From Phreatobacter sp. (GTDB lineage: Bacteria; Pseudomonadota; Alphaproteobacteria; Rhizobiales; Phreatobacteraceae): 64,000 nucleotides of DNA. Position 1 is the stretch's first letter, and each line of letters starts with the position of its first letter. The stretch is taken from the NCBI RefSeq assembly GCF_022843985.1, contig NZ_JALHMP010000015.1, forward strand, positions 1 to 64,000, read 5' to 3'. The notes under the pieces are model-generated. The model was not told the DNA's origin. It saw nothing but the letters and a program-made list of their open reading frames with translations, and searched no databases. This document shows positions 8,701 to 17,150 of this stretch, in pieces. Position numbers and translations under genes: made by a program.

Positions 8701-9849
8701 TCAGGCGTAATCCTTTCGCATATACTGGACCTTGCGGTCCTCCATCGCCTTCACGGCGGTGGGCACGAAGCCCCGGCGCGCATACCATGCGATCCGCTGC
8801 GTCAGCTTGGAGTTGGTGTAGAGCACCACGTAAGACGCTCCCAGATCCCGCAACCGCCGCTCGGAAAAGCGCAGGATGGCGTCGCCGTAGCGCTTGCCGT
8901 GATGGCGTGGATGAACCGCCAGTGAGACGATGACAGGATCCTCGGCCATCTCGAGGACAGCGCAGGCGGCGAGCGCGCCGTTCTCCTCGGCCACCCAGAT
9001 CTCCTGGGTCGCGATGGATGCGGCATAATCCGCCATCCGCGGGAACGAGACATTCCCGGTCAGTTCCTCGTTCGGCAGATAGGCCGCCTCCTTGAGCGCG
9101 GTGATGGCCGGCACGTCGCGCAGCGTCGCCCGGCGCAGCCTGAGGCCACCCGCCTCGGCCGTCGTCTCGTTCATCACCGCGAGGCTGATCTTCTGCCGGC
9201 CTCCGGCGTCGAAATTGGCGGGCGCGAGCCAGCGCGTGAAGGCGAGCCGCCGCTGCGGCCATTCGCAGTCCAGCATCGCGTACCAGGCCGTATCGCGATT
9301 GGCGCCCTTGGCGATCATGTGCTGGCGGAACAGGCCCTCGAAGGTGAAGCCGAAGCGCACAGCCGCCTTTTTCGAGGGCTCGTTGAGGTCGTTGCACTTC
9401 CACTCGTAGCGGCGGTAACCGAGCGTCTCGAAGACGTAGGTCATCATCAGGAACTGCGCCTCGGTGGCCGCCGGCGTCCGCTGCAGGGCGGGCGTGTAGA
9501 GGATCGAGCCGACCTCGATGACGCGGTGCGTCGTGTCGATGCGCATCAGCGACAGCCAGCCGATGGCCCGGTCGTCCCGGTCGGCGATGGCCCAGTAGAC
9601 GGGATCCGTGGTGCCGGCAGCGATGGCGGCCACATGCGCGGCGAAGGCCGTCTTGTCGGGATAGGGGCCGGAGAAGAGATAGGCCCATTGCCAGGCCGCT
9701 TCCGGTCCATGCGACAGCGCGTAGAGCCCGTCCGTATCGCGCGACGGATCGAGCGGGCGGAGGCGGCAATAGTGACCTTCCATGACCACGGGGGTCGGGC
9801 GCGGCGCCGGCGTCGGATCGACGGCGAAGCCGAAGAGGGGGGCGTTCAA
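8701..9849 (-). CDS. Tandem GNAT N-acetyltransferase (two GNAT domains in one chain)
   Basis: 382 aa built from two GNAT folds. Domain 1 (about residues 23-205) is RimJ/RimL-like, with EGHYCRLRPLD, WLSLMRID, EVGSILYTP and YEWKCNDLNEPSKKAA. Domain 2 (about 230-382) has RLRRATLRDVPAI, VSLAVHPRHHGKRYGDAIL (acetyl-CoA P-loop) and YTNSKLTQRIAWYARRGF. A TTG start at 9849 overlaps the upstream gene's stop (TTGA), giving translational coupling; ATG at 9783 (residue 23), where the first domain begins, is the alternative. Target substrates are unknown. Two different acceptors or a pseudo-dimer are both possible. Confidence 0.85.
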   Translation of the reverse strand: MNAPLFGFAVDPTPAPRPTPVVMEGHYCRLRPLDPSRDTDGLYALSHGPEAAWQWAYLFSGPYPDKTAFAAHVAAIAAGTTDPVYWAIADRDDRAIGWLSLMRIDTTHRVIEVGSILYTPALQRTPAATEAQFLMMTYVFETLGYRRYEWKCNDLNEPSKKAAVRFGFTFEGLFRQHMIAKGANRDTAWYAMLDCEWPQRRLAFTRWLAPANFDAGGRQKISLAVMNETTAEAGGLRLRRATLRDVPAITALKEAAYLPNEELTGNVSFPRMADYAASIATQEIWVAEENGALAACAVLEMAEDPVIVSLAVHPRHHGKRYGDAILRFSERRLRDLGASYVVLYTNSKLTQRIAWYARRGFVPTAVKAMEDRKVQYMRKDYA

Positions 9850-10697
9850 GGGCGATCCTCCGGACAGGCCTTGGGGGAATGGGTGCGGAAGAAGCTGTTG
9901 AGGGCGCCGAAGGGCTCGGCAGTGGCCAGGGCGTCAAACCTGCCCTCGGCGGCGAGGTCCCGCGCAGCCTTGAGGAAACCGCCCCAGGCGGCGCGCGCCA
10001 GCGCCGAGCCGACGGAGATGCGGCGCACGCCGAGCGCGGCGGCATCCGCGACGGTCAGTCCGATGGGCGCGGAGATGAGCAGGTTGACAGGCTTCGGCGC
10101 CACCGCCGACACCACCTCGCGGATCTGATCCGGCGTCCGCAGCCCTGGCGCATAGAGCACGTCTGCGCCGGCCTCCGCATAGGCCACCAGCCGCTTCAGC
10201 ACCGTCGACTGGGCCTCCGGCAGGCCGAAGAGATGGGCCTCGCAGCGCGCCGTCAGCAGCACGCCAGTGCCCTTCAGCGCATCGGCGGCAGCCCGGATCC
10301 GCGCCACGGCGAGGTCGAGGGGATAGATGACCTCTTCGGTGCTCTCGCCGTGATCCTCGATCGAGAGACCGGCAACGCCCGTCGCCGCGCAGAGCCGGCA
10401 ACTCTCTGCGACCCCTTCGGGATCGCGCGCATAGCCGGATTCGAAATCGGCATTCACCGGCAGGTCGGTGGCCGTCACGATCTCGGCGATATGGGCGAGC
10501 GCCATGTCGCGCGGCACCGCCCAGTCCGTGTCGGGAAGGCCGCGCGAGAAGGAGAAGCCCGACGAGGTTGTCGCCAGGGCCTTGAAACCGAGATGCTTCA
10601 GCATCATGGCCGTGCCGATGTCCCAGGGATTGGGAATGACAAAGCAGCCGCTCTCATGGAGGCGGCGGAAGGCAGTGCGTTGCGGCGCGGCATCCAT
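9846..10697 (-). CDS. Isocitrate lyase/PEP mutase superfamily protein
   Basis: 283-aa TIM-barrel protein of the oxaloacetate decarboxylase/2-methylisocitrate lyase-like branch, which cleaves or forms C-C or P-C bonds next to a carboxylate in the cytoplasm. Recognisable stretches are PNPWDIGTA, ATTSSGFSFSRG, NADFESGYA (metal site region), GLSIEDHGE and LLTARCEAH. The short branch lacks the KKCG loop typical of true isocitrate lyases, so a carboxyphosphonoenolpyruvate mutase-like or decarboxylase role is more likely. ATG at 10697 follows GGGAGAT. It precedes the double-GNAT gene with a 4-nt overlap. Confidence 0.85.
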   Translation of the reverse strand: MDAAPQRTAFRRLHESGCFVIPNPWDIGTAMMLKHLGFKALATTSSGFSFSRGLPDTDWAVPRDMALAHIAEIVTATDLPVNADFESGYARDPEGVAESCRLCAATGVAGLSIEDHGESTEEVIYPLDLAVARIRAAADALKGTGVLLTARCEAHLFGLPEAQSTVLKRLVAYAEAGADVLYAPGLRTPDQIREVVSAVAPKPVNLLISAPIGLTVADAAALGVRRISVGSALARAAWGGFLKAARDLAAEGRFDALATAEPFGALNSFFRTHSPKACPEDRP

Positions 10698-10723
10698 CGG
10701 ACGATCTCCCTGGGCCCGGAATG

Positions 10724-10751
10724 CAAAAGTCGCGCGGACGGCGCCGCGCGA
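10724..10751 (-). terminator. Intrinsic terminator downstream of the IlvD/Edd dehydratase
   Basis: On the minus strand a perfect 8-bp stem TCGCGCGG/CCGCGCGA with a 6-nt loop is followed by CTTTTGC. It lies between the dehydratase stop (10799) and the next minus gene's start (10697), so the two genes probably have separate or only partly shared transcripts. Confidence 0.6.
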
Positions 10752-10798
10752 CAATCGCGTTTTTCGTGATGGCAGGGATCGCTGGAGGCGATGGGACC

Positions 10799-12601
10799 TC
10801 AGTGATTGTCCCGCGGAATGCCCCGTTTCTGCGCGATCTTCTGGTATTTCACCGCCGGCTTCAGCACCATGCCGTCGGAGAGCTGGCTGACCATCGAGCG
10901 CTGGATCTCCTGCCAGGGCGTCTGGCTTTTCGGTACCTTGAACCCGCCATTGGCCTTCAGCTCGGCCATGCGGGCGGCGAACTCCTCCTCGGAAATGAGG
11001 ATGTTGGCCGAGCGCTTCTTCAGGTCGATGCGCACCCGGTCGCCGGTCTTCAGCACGGCGAGACCACCATTGGCGCCTGCCTCGGGCGAGGCGTTGAGGA
11101 TGGAGGGCGAGCCCGACGTGCCGGACTGGCGGCCATCGCCGATGCAGGGCAGGTCGCGGATGCCCTTCTTCAGCAGGGCGGCCGGCGGCTGCATGTTCAC
11201 CACCTCGGCCGAGCCGGGATAGCCGAGCGGCCCGACGCCGCGCACGAAGAGCACGCAGGTCTCGTCGATGGCGAGCGCCGGATCGTCGATCCGGTGGTGA
11301 TAGTCCTCGGGCCCCTCGAAGACGATGGCCCGGCCCTCGAAGGCATCCTTGTCCTTCGGATTGGACAGGTAGCGCTTGCGGAAGTCTGCCGAGATGACGC
11401 TCGTCTTCATGATCGCCGAGTCGAACAGGTTGCCCTTCAGGACGATGAACCCGGCATCCTTCACCAGCGGCTTGTCAAAGGGGCGGATGACATCCTCGTC
11501 GGTGATGACGGCGCCCTGGACGTTCTCGGCCATGGTCTTGCCGTTGGCGGTGATCGCGTCACCGTGGATCTTGCCGGCCTTGAGGAGCTGATTCATCACC
11601 GCGGGCAGGCCCCCGGCGCGGAAATATTCCTCGCCGAGATAGGCGCCGGCCGGCTGCATGTTGACCAGCAGCGGCACCTCGTGGCCGACCTTCTCCCAAT
11701 CGTCGATGTCGAGCTTGACGCCGATATGTTTGGCGATGGCGTTGATGTGGATCGGCGCATTGGTCGAGCCGCCAATGGCCGAATTGGCCACGATGCAGTT
11801 CTCGAAGGCCTTGCGGGTGAGGATGTCGGAGGGCTTCAGGTCCTCCCAGACCATCTCCACAATCCGCCGTCCCGTCGCGTAGGACATCTGGCCGCGCTCG
11901 CGATAGGGCGCGGGAATCGCCGCACAGGAGGGCAGCGACATGCCAAGCGCCTCGGCGAGGCCGTTCATGGTCGAGGCCGTTCCCATGGTGTTGCAATGGC
12001 CTATGGAGGGCGCCGACTTGGTGACGACGTCGATGAACTCCTCATAGGTGATCGTCCCGTCGGCCTGCAGCTTGCGCGCCTCCCAGACGACCGTGCCCGA
12101 GCCGGCGCGCTTGCCGTTCCACCAGCCGTTGAGCATCGGCCCGCCCGACAGGACGATGGCGGGAATGTTGACCGTCGCCGCCCCCATCACCATGGCCGGC
12201 ATGGTCTTGTCGCAGCCGGTCAGCAGCACGCAGCCGTCCAGCGGATAGCCATAGAGGATCTCGACCAGCGAGAGATATTGCAGGTTACGGTCGAGTGCGG
12301 CGGTCGGGCGCTTCAGCGTTTCCTGGATCTGGTGGACCGGGAACTCCAGCGGAATGCCGCCGGCATCGCGGATGCCGTCCTTCACGCGCTGGGCAAGCTC
12401 GATATGGTGGCGGTTGCACGGCGAGATGTCCGAGCCGGTCTGGGCGATGCCGATGATCGGCTTGCCCGAGCGCAGCTCCTCCACCGTCAGGCCCCAGTTG
12501 ACCGTGCGCTCCAGATAGATCGCGGTCATGCCGGGATTGTCGGGATTGTCGAACCACTGCTTCGACCGCAGGTTCTGGGGCTTCATCTTCCGGCGGGCCA
12601 T
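10799..12601 (-). CDS. IlvD/Edd family dehydratase (probable sugar-acid dehydratase)
   Basis: 600-aa Fe-S dehydratase that removes water from a 2,3-dihydroxy acid. The three cluster-type cysteines are visible in [16 protein letters not shown] and [11 protein letters not shown], and the C-terminal half has [16 protein letters not shown]. Length and sequences such as GGPMLNGWW resemble L-arabonate/D-xylonate-type dehydratases more than biosynthetic dihydroxy-acid dehydratase, which is an inference from style, not proof. ATG at 12601 (MARRKMK) is chosen; longer in-frame starts run through the toxin-antitoxin locus. No other sugar-acid genes are adjacent, though a KDPG-type aldolase lies 5 kb away. 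Confidence 0.85.
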   Translation of the reverse strand: MARRKMKPQNLRSKQWFDNPDNPGMTAIYLERTVNWGLTVEELRSGKPIIGIAQTGSDISPCNRHHIELAQRVKDGIRDAGGIPLEFPVHQIQETLKRPTAALDRNLQYLSLVEILYGYPLDGCVLLTGCDKTMPAMVMGAATVNIPAIVLSGGPMLNGWWNGKRAGSGTVVWEARKLQADGTITYEEFIDVVTKSAPSIGHCNTMGTASTMNGLAEALGMSLPSCAAIPAPYRERGQMSYATGRRIVEMVWEDLKPSDILTRKAFENCIVANSAIGGSTNAPIHINAIAKHIGVKLDIDDWEKVGHEVPLLVNMQPAGAYLGEEYFRAGGLPAVMNQLLKAGKIHGDAITANGKTMAENVQGAVITDEDVIRPFDKPLVKDAGFIVLKGNLFDSAIMKTSVISADFRKRYLSNPKDKDAFEGRAIVFEGPEDYHHRIDDPALAIDETCVLFVRGVGPLGYPGSAEVVNMQPPAALLKKGIRDLPCIGDGRQSGTSGSPSILNASPEAGANGGLAVLKTGDRVRIDLKKRSANILISEEEFAARMAELKANGGFKVPKSQTPWQEIQRSMVSQLSDGMVLKPAVKYQKIAQKRGIPRDNH

Positions 12602-12737
12602 GCCCTTACTCCCATGTTGCGCTGCAAAGCATTCAAATCGATTGAAGTGCTTGCCGCGTCGTCGTTTCACCGGATTTGACCGCGACGCCCGGCGGATTGC
12701 AACGGCAAAAGCGGCGGATGGGACATACGGCGAAGGG

Positions 12738-12770
12738 CAGCATATGATATGCTGCCGAAGCATATGCTTC
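12738..12770. promoter_or_regulatory. Candidate autoregulatory operator of the VapBC-like module (two palindromes)
   Basis: Two perfect palindromes lie just upstream of the antitoxin start: CAGCATAT-G-ATATGCTG (12738-12754) and GAAGCAT/ATGCTTC (12757-12770). Both contain GCATATG, at 12740 and 12760, exactly 20 bp apart (two helical turns). This is the layout expected for cooperative binding of an antitoxin-toxin complex to its own promoter. Binding itself is inferred. Confidence 0.65.
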
Positions 12771-12784
12771 CGAAGGAGGGCATG

Positions 12785-13057
12785 ATGGCCATTACCCTGC
12801 GCAACAAGCCGCTGGAGGAAAGGATCAAGCGGATTGGTCGGCAGCGGGGCCTCGGGCCGTCCGCGGTCATCGCCCGGGCCATCGAGGCTTTCGAAAAGGC
12901 ACCAGCGGAAAAGCTCTCTCCGGAAGAAATCGCCAGGCGAGAGACGATACTTGACGCCATCATCGCCCGGGCGCGTGCGGAACTGACTGACGAAGACCGC
13001 GCGGCCATGAAGGCGGTCGAGGACGACATGTACGACGAATTGGGGCTTCCCAAATGA
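12785..13057 (+). CDS. vapB: VapB-like antitoxin
   Basis: 90 aa. The N-terminal segment [18 protein letters not shown] looks like the short DNA-binding part of the Rv0623/VapB-type family, and the acidic C-terminal half ([23 protein letters not shown]) would wrap the toxin. AAGGAGGG ends 4 nt before the ATG at 12785; ATG at 12782 is in frame but almost touches it. The stop overlaps the toxin start by 4 nt (ATGA), the classical type II arrangement. It neutralises the PIN ribonuclease and probably represses its own promoter through the palindromes directly upstream. Confidence 0.88.
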   Translation: MAITLRNKPLEERIKRIGRQRGLGPSAVIARAIEAFEKAPAEKLSPEEIARRETILDAIIARARAELTDEDRAAMKAVEDDMYDELGLPK

Positions 13058-13443
13058 TCGTCTGCGATACGTCGGCGCTTGTCGCGATCTTGCAGGGTGA
13101 GCCGGAGGCGGAATCCTTGCGGTCGGTTCTGTCCGTCTCGGGAGACCTTTCGCTCGCCGCAGCATCCTATCTTGAGGGGGCGATGGTGGCACATCGACAG
13201 GCATTCGCGCGGGCCAATCTTGATGTTCTCGTAAAGTCTTTCGCCATGACCTTCATCCCCCTGGACGAGGCCGTCGCCCGCCGCGCCGCCGATGCCTTCG
13301 CCCGCTACGGCCGCGGCACCGGCCACCCGGCCGCCCTCAACTTCGGCGACTGCATCAGCTATGCGACGGCCAAGCACCTCGATTGCCCGCTGCTGTTCAA
13401 GGGCGATGACTTCCGGCATACGGATGTGAAGGTCGCCCTGTAG
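13054..13443 (+). CDS. vapC: VapC-like PIN-domain ribonuclease toxin
   Basis: 129-aa PIN domain. The four acidic metal ligands expected for a Mg-dependent RNase are seen as D5 (VCDTSAL), E41 (YLEGAMV), D99 (FGDCISYA) and D118 (KGDDF). Length fits VapC toxins, which cleave tRNA or rRNA when free of antitoxin. It is coupled to the antitoxin by a 4-nt overlap. No residue of the active site is missing, so the toxin should be functional. The cellular target cannot be read from the sequence. Confidence 0.92.
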   Translation: MIVCDTSALVAILQGEPEAESLRSVLSVSGDLSLAAASYLEGAMVAHRQAFARANLDVLVKSFAMTFIPLDEAVARRAADAFARYGRGTGHPAALNFGDCISYATAKHLDCPLLFKGDDFRHTDVKVAL

Positions 13444-13473
13444 CGCGGCCGTGACGCCACCCGGAAACGTCCC

Positions 13474-14655
13474 ATGACCCTCAAGACCGTCGCCAATTTC
13501 GATCGCATCGGCGAGGAAAACGCCTTCGCCGTCCTCGCCCGCGCCACCGCCCTGATGCGCGCCGGCAAGGATGTCATCAATCTCGGCATCGGCCAGCCGG
13601 ATTTCGCGACGCCGGAGAACATCACCGACGCCGCCATCAAGGCCATCCGCGACGGCCATCACGGCTACACCCCGGCCAACGGCATTCTGCCGCTGCGCGA
13701 GGCGGTGGCCGCCGATCTCGACCGCCGCTTCAAGGTCTCGGTCTCACCCGAGGAGGTGATGATCGTCCCCGGCGGCAAGGTCACCATGTTCATGGCGATC
13801 CTGATGTTCGGCGAGCCGGGCGCGGAGATCCTCTATCCCGATCCCGGTTTCCCCATCTACCGCTCGATGATCGAATATACTGGCGCGACGCCGATCCCCG
13901 TGCCGATCCGCGAGGAGAACGGCTTCGCCTTCTCCGCCGACGAACTCCTGTCGCTGATCACCCCGAACACCCGGCTCGTCATCGTCAACTCGCCGGCGAA
14001 CCCCACCGGCGGCGTCACGCCAAAAGTGGAGATCGACAAGCTCGTCGCCGGAATGGCGCGCTTCCCCGACGTCGCCATCATGTCCGACGAGATCTATGAC
14101 CAGATGGTCTATGACGGCGAGGAGCATGTCTGCCTCCTCTCCTATCCCTCCATCCGCGACCGCACGATCCTGCTCAACGGCTGGTCCAAGACCTATGCCA
14201 TGACCGGCTGGCGCCTCGGCTATTCGGTCTGGCCGGGCAAGCTTTACGACTATGCGCGCAAGCTGGCGGTGAACTCCTTCTCCTGCGTCAACGCGCCCGC
14301 GCAGTTCGCCGCGCTGGAAGCCCTCACAGGCCCGCAGGATGCGGTGGGAAAGATGGTCGCCGAGTTCGATGCCCGCCGGAAGCTCGTCGTCGAGGGGCTG
14401 AACAGGCTGCCCGGCGTCTCCTGCATCGTGCCGAAGGGCGCCTTCTACGCCTTCCCCAACATCAAGGAGACCGGCTGGAAGGCGAAGCCGCTGGCCTCGG
14501 CCCTGCTCGAGGATGCCGGCGTCGCCACGATCGGCGGGCCGGATTTCGGCGTCCACGGCGAAGGCTATATCCGCCTGTCCTACGCCAATTCGTCGGAGAA
14601 CATCCTCAAGGCGTTGGACCGCATGAAGGGGTTCCTGGAGCGGCGCAACAGCTGA
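13474..14655 (+). CDS. PLP-dependent class I/II aminotransferase
   Basis: 393 aa, fold type I. Seen are LGIGQPDFATPE (substrate-binding N-terminal part), GYTPANGILPLRE, NSPANPTGG (PLP-contacting Asn), SDEIYDQMVY (PLP-binding Asp/Tyr) and NGWSKTYAMTGWRLGY with the Schiff-base lysine at K239. The family includes aspartate, alanine and aromatic aminotransferases; the amino donor cannot be assigned here. It begins 30 bp after the toxin stop but is unlikely to be part of the TA module. A palindromic repeat pair follows its stop. Confidence 0.9.
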   Translation: MTLKTVANFDRIGEENAFAVLARATALMRAGKDVINLGIGQPDFATPENITDAAIKAIRDGHHGYTPANGILPLREAVAADLDRRFKVSVSPEEVMIVPGGKVTMFMAILMFGEPGAEILYPDPGFPIYRSMIEYTGATPIPVPIREENGFAFSADELLSLITPNTRLVIVNSPANPTGGVTPKVEIDKLVAGMARFPDVAIMSDEIYDQMVYDGEEHVCLLSYPSIRDRTILLNGWSKTYAMTGWRLGYSVWPGKLYDYARKLAVNSFSCVNAPAQFAALEALTGPQDAVGKMVAEFDARRKLVVEGLNRLPGVSCIVPKGAFYAFPNIKETGWKAKPLASALLEDAGVATIGGPDFGVHGEGYIRLSYANSSENILKALDRMKGFLERRNS

Positions 14656-14713
14656 TGTCAGCAGTCCGGACGTGCGGCTCCGCAAGCCGCTGTCCGGCGT
14701 CCACCGCCCCATT

Positions 14714-14806
14714 CGTCATGGCCGGGCTTGTCCCGGCCATCCACGGCTTGAACACCGCAGCTGGAAAAGAAGTCGTGGATGCCCGGCACAAGGCCAGGCA
14801 AGACGA
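14714..14806. repeat. Palindromic intergenic repeat pair (REP-like), degenerate
   Basis: A unit at 14714-14745 (GTCATGGCCGGGCTTGTCCC core) and an inverted, more diverged unit at 14774-14806 are separated by 28 bp. Each unit is itself a palindrome. Both match the pair at 19695-19808, so they are copies of one dispersed family. They lie between convergent genes. Confidence 0.8.
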
Positions 14807-14827
14807 GGCACGTGGCCGCGCGGGGCC

Positions 14828-15331
14828 CTACCCCCGCCCCGTCAGCAGCATCACGCCCCAGGCGGTGAGGATCGGGAGCGGCAGGGAAGCGGCGACCCGC
14901 AGCCACACGACCCGCGTCGGCATGACCGGCAGTTCCCAGACGATGAGCCTCTGGAAGGCGAAGAGCGCCCAGGCGGTCACGTAGGTCATCACCGCGAGGT
15001 AGCTGGCGCCACTTTTCAGCGCCGAGGCGCCGATGGCAAAGCCGATGACCGGTCCGCCGGGCGTCACCGCCCCGGCGACGGTCGCCAGCAGCAGGCCGGT
15101 GAAGCCCGAGTCCGGACCGAGCCAGGAGCGCACCACATCCTGGGGCAGCAGGGCGGCGAGAAACCCCGCCCCGATCACGCCGATGGCGAGGCGCGGGATC
15201 AGGTAGAGGAAATCGAGCACACCGCTGCGGCTCGCCTCCTTCAGCACCGGAACCCCCTTGCGCCAGGCGACCAGCGCCAGCACGGCAGTGATCACCCAGA
15301 GCGACAGGCTGACGATGAGGGTGGCGCTCAT
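14828..15331 (-). CDS. Permease half (ArsP_1/DUF318-like), second gene
   Basis: 167 aa with about four membrane helices. It contains IPRLAIGVIGAGFLAALLP, the signature GPDSGFTGLLLAT and GAVTPGGPVIGF, then SYLAVMTYVTAWALFAFQR and a final WLRVAASLPLPIL. The same signatures in the same order occur in the upstream gene, so the two are paralogous halves. In the ArsP-type permease family the two halves are usually one chain of 300 aa or more, so the two proteins probably form a heterodimer. The ATG overlaps the upstream stop by 4 nt. The substrate is unknown; no arsenic gene is adjacent here. Confidence 0.72.
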   Translation of the reverse strand: MSATLIVSLSLWVITAVLALVAWRKGVPVLKEASRSGVLDFLYLIPRLAIGVIGAGFLAALLPQDVVRSWLGPDSGFTGLLLATVAGAVTPGGPVIGFAIGASALKSGASYLAVMTYVTAWALFAFQRLIVWELPVMPTRVVWLRVAASLPLPILTAWGVMLLTGRG

Positions 15332-15969
15332 CGCGGCCCTCCGGGAACGAGGCGCGCCAGCCCATGCGCCAGGAGGCCGGCGACGATCGGCAGCGGCAGC
15401 GACACCAGCATCCGCGTCGTGACGAAGTCGACGCCGAGGAACGGCGCCTCCCAGATGATCGCCCGGTTGAGGCCGATCAGCGTCCAGCTCGTGACGAAGG
15501 CCACGGCCGGGCCGACGCCCGCTCCGACGGCGAGCAGCGCGCCGGCAAGCGGGTAGATGGTGAAGGGCCCGCCCGGCATGATGGCGCCGATGGCGGTGGC
15601 GATGACAAGGCCGGTCAGCCCGGAATCCCCGCCGATCCAGCGCGAGACGAATTCGCGCGGCAGCACGGCTGCGACGAAGGCGCCGATGAGGCAGCCGGCG
15701 AGCACCTTCGGCAGGATGTCGAGGAAGAGCCAGGAATCCTCGACCAGGATCGCCGTGACCCCGGGCCAGCCGTCGCGCCGGTAGACGAGGACCGCACCGG
15801 CCAGCACAAGCGCCAGCACGAACAGCGTCGAGCCGTCGATCAGGTTGCGGGGCTTCTTGGCGGAGGGGTCGGGCTCAGATGACAAATGCGGGGCCGGGCA
15901 TGGAGGCGGACGAGGCCCGACGGCGGGCCGGGTCCGACCATAGGGCCCGCTCCGATGCGCCGGAACCAT
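15328..15969 (-). CDS. Permease half (ArsP_1/DUF318-like), first gene
   Basis: 213 aa from the only ATG (15969); a TTG at 15885 in front of SSEPDPSAKKPRN is an equally good start and would remove a Pro-rich unconserved leader. It has about five hydrophobic segments with LPKVLAGCLIGAFVAAVLP, GGDSGLTGLVIAT, GAIMPGGPFTIYPL and VAFVTSWTLIGLNRAI. The GxDSGxTGL and PGGP motifs repeat those of the next gene, which shows an internal-duplication family split into two ORFs. It is expected in the inner membrane as partner of the downstream gene. Confidence 0.72.
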   Translation of the reverse strand: MVPAHRSGPYGRTRPAVGPRPPPCPAPHLSSEPDPSAKKPRNLIDGSTLFVLALVLAGAVLVYRRDGWPGVTAILVEDSWLFLDILPKVLAGCLIGAFVAAVLPREFVSRWIGGDSGLTGLVIATAIGAIMPGGPFTIYPLAGALLAVGAGVGPAVAFVTSWTLIGLNRAIIWEAPFLGVDFVTTRMLVSLPLPIVAGLLAHGLARLVPGGPR

Positions 15970-16000
15970 CGCTCCGGCGCATCAGGCGTGCATGGTCCGT

Positions 16001-17059
16001 TCAGACCGCGGCGGCGGCTTTGGCCTCGGCGGCAGCCTGGTCGAGATGGGCGGTGAGCGACGCCTCGAGACCGAGCAACCGTGCGAAGTCGCGGAGGAAC
16101 TGCGCCTCGGCGGCGGTATCGACATTCATGCCGAGATGGGCGGCAATATAGGCCTGCGCCTTCATCTCGTCCGTGGTGCAGGAGGCCGCGATGATCTTCA
16201 TGCTCACCGGAGCGGCGAGGACACCGTCAAGGAAGCTCTTCTCGGCCTGGCCGAGGCCCATCGAATCGAGCTGGCCGACGATCATCGCCCGCTCGTCGGG
16301 GCTCATCTCACCATCCGCATAGGCCGCCGCCACCATGGCGCGGAGCAGGATCTCGGCCGTGTCCTCGATCGTGCCGCCCGCCTCCGCATAGCCACCCGGC
16401 GCCTGGCCCATGCCGAGCAGCGACGTCACATCGTTGATCGTGCCCTGCACGACGGGCTTGCCCTGCTGGAAGTTGCGCAGCGCGACATAGGCGAGGCCAC
16501 CGATCGCCGCGAGGCCACCGACCTGCACCGCTGTCCCGGCGATCTTGCGGCCGGCCCCGGTTCCCAGCAGCAGCCCGGCCAGCGTCCCCGCCGCCGCACC
16601 GCCGGCGAAACCGCCGGCATTCTTCTGCAGCACCTCCGTGGCCTGGCCGAGAAGGCCTCCAAGGCCACCACCGCCGCCACCGCCCTGGCCCTGGGCGCCG
16701 CGCAGGGTGCCCATCAGCTGGTCGAGGAGATTGCCGCCGCCGGCACCGCCGGGCGCGGGGGCACCTGGCACGGCATTGGCAGCCGAAGGCGTTCCGCCCG
16801 AGCCCTGGGCATTGCCCAGGGCCGCGCCGAGCTGGTCCATCAGGCCACCGCCGCCCTGCCGGCCCGCGGCGGGCGTGCCGCCACCGAGCCCGCCGAGCAA
16901 TCCGCCGAGGCCTCCCAGGCCGCCCGCGCCAGACTGTCCGGCGGCGCCCGGCTGGCCCTGCTGCGCCATCTCCGTCAGCTGGCCGAGAAGGCCTCCCGCG
17001 CCGCCCTGCTGCCTGCCACCGGCGAGGACCGAGGTCAGAATCTTGGAAATGTCGGTCAA
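16001..17059 (-). CDS. TerB/DUF533-family protein with Gly-rich N-terminus
   Basis: 352 aa. A TTG start at 17059 is chosen because GGGAG lies 7-8 nt upstream and the conserved TDISKILTSVL begins there; no ATG gives a sensible start. The N-terminal 150 residues are extremely Gly/Gln/Ala-rich with repeated LGGLLG and LLDQL-type motifs. A hydrophobic segment follows (about 160-205, GTGAGRKIAGTAV to GLAYVAL). The C-terminal 130 residues form a TerB-like helical domain (AMVAAAYADGEMSPDERAMI) with acidic residues typical of metal-binding DUF533 proteins. The role is unknown; the family is linked to membrane stress and tellurite resistance by homology only. Confidence 0.8.
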   Translation of the reverse strand: MTDISKILTSVLAGGRQQGGAGGLLGQLTEMAQQGQPGAAGQSGAGGLGGLGGLLGGLGGGTPAAGRQGGGGLMDQLGAALGNAQGSGGTPSAANAVPGAPAPGGAGGGNLLDQLMGTLRGAQGQGGGGGGGLGGLLGQATEVLQKNAGGFAGGAAAGTLAGLLLGTGAGRKIAGTAVQVGGLAAIGGLAYVALRNFQQGKPVVQGTINDVTSLLGMGQAPGGYAEAGGTIEDTAEILLRAMVAAAYADGEMSPDERAMIVGQLDSMGLGQAEKSFLDGVLAAPVSMKIIAASCTTDEMKAQAYIAAHLGMNVDTAAEAQFLRDFARLLGLEASLTAHLDQAAAEAKAAAAV

Positions 17060-17150
17060 AGGTTTTCTCCCTGGAAGACTGCCGTCACTTATGCATCGGC
17101 CTTGACGCAGCAAGTGCGACAAGTGAGCCGATTTGATGTCGGCGGCCAGA

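Noticed and set aside
10721-12679. 652-codon plus frame opposite the dehydratase
   Set aside because: Shadow frame; the minus strand carries the cluster cysteines and all family motifs.
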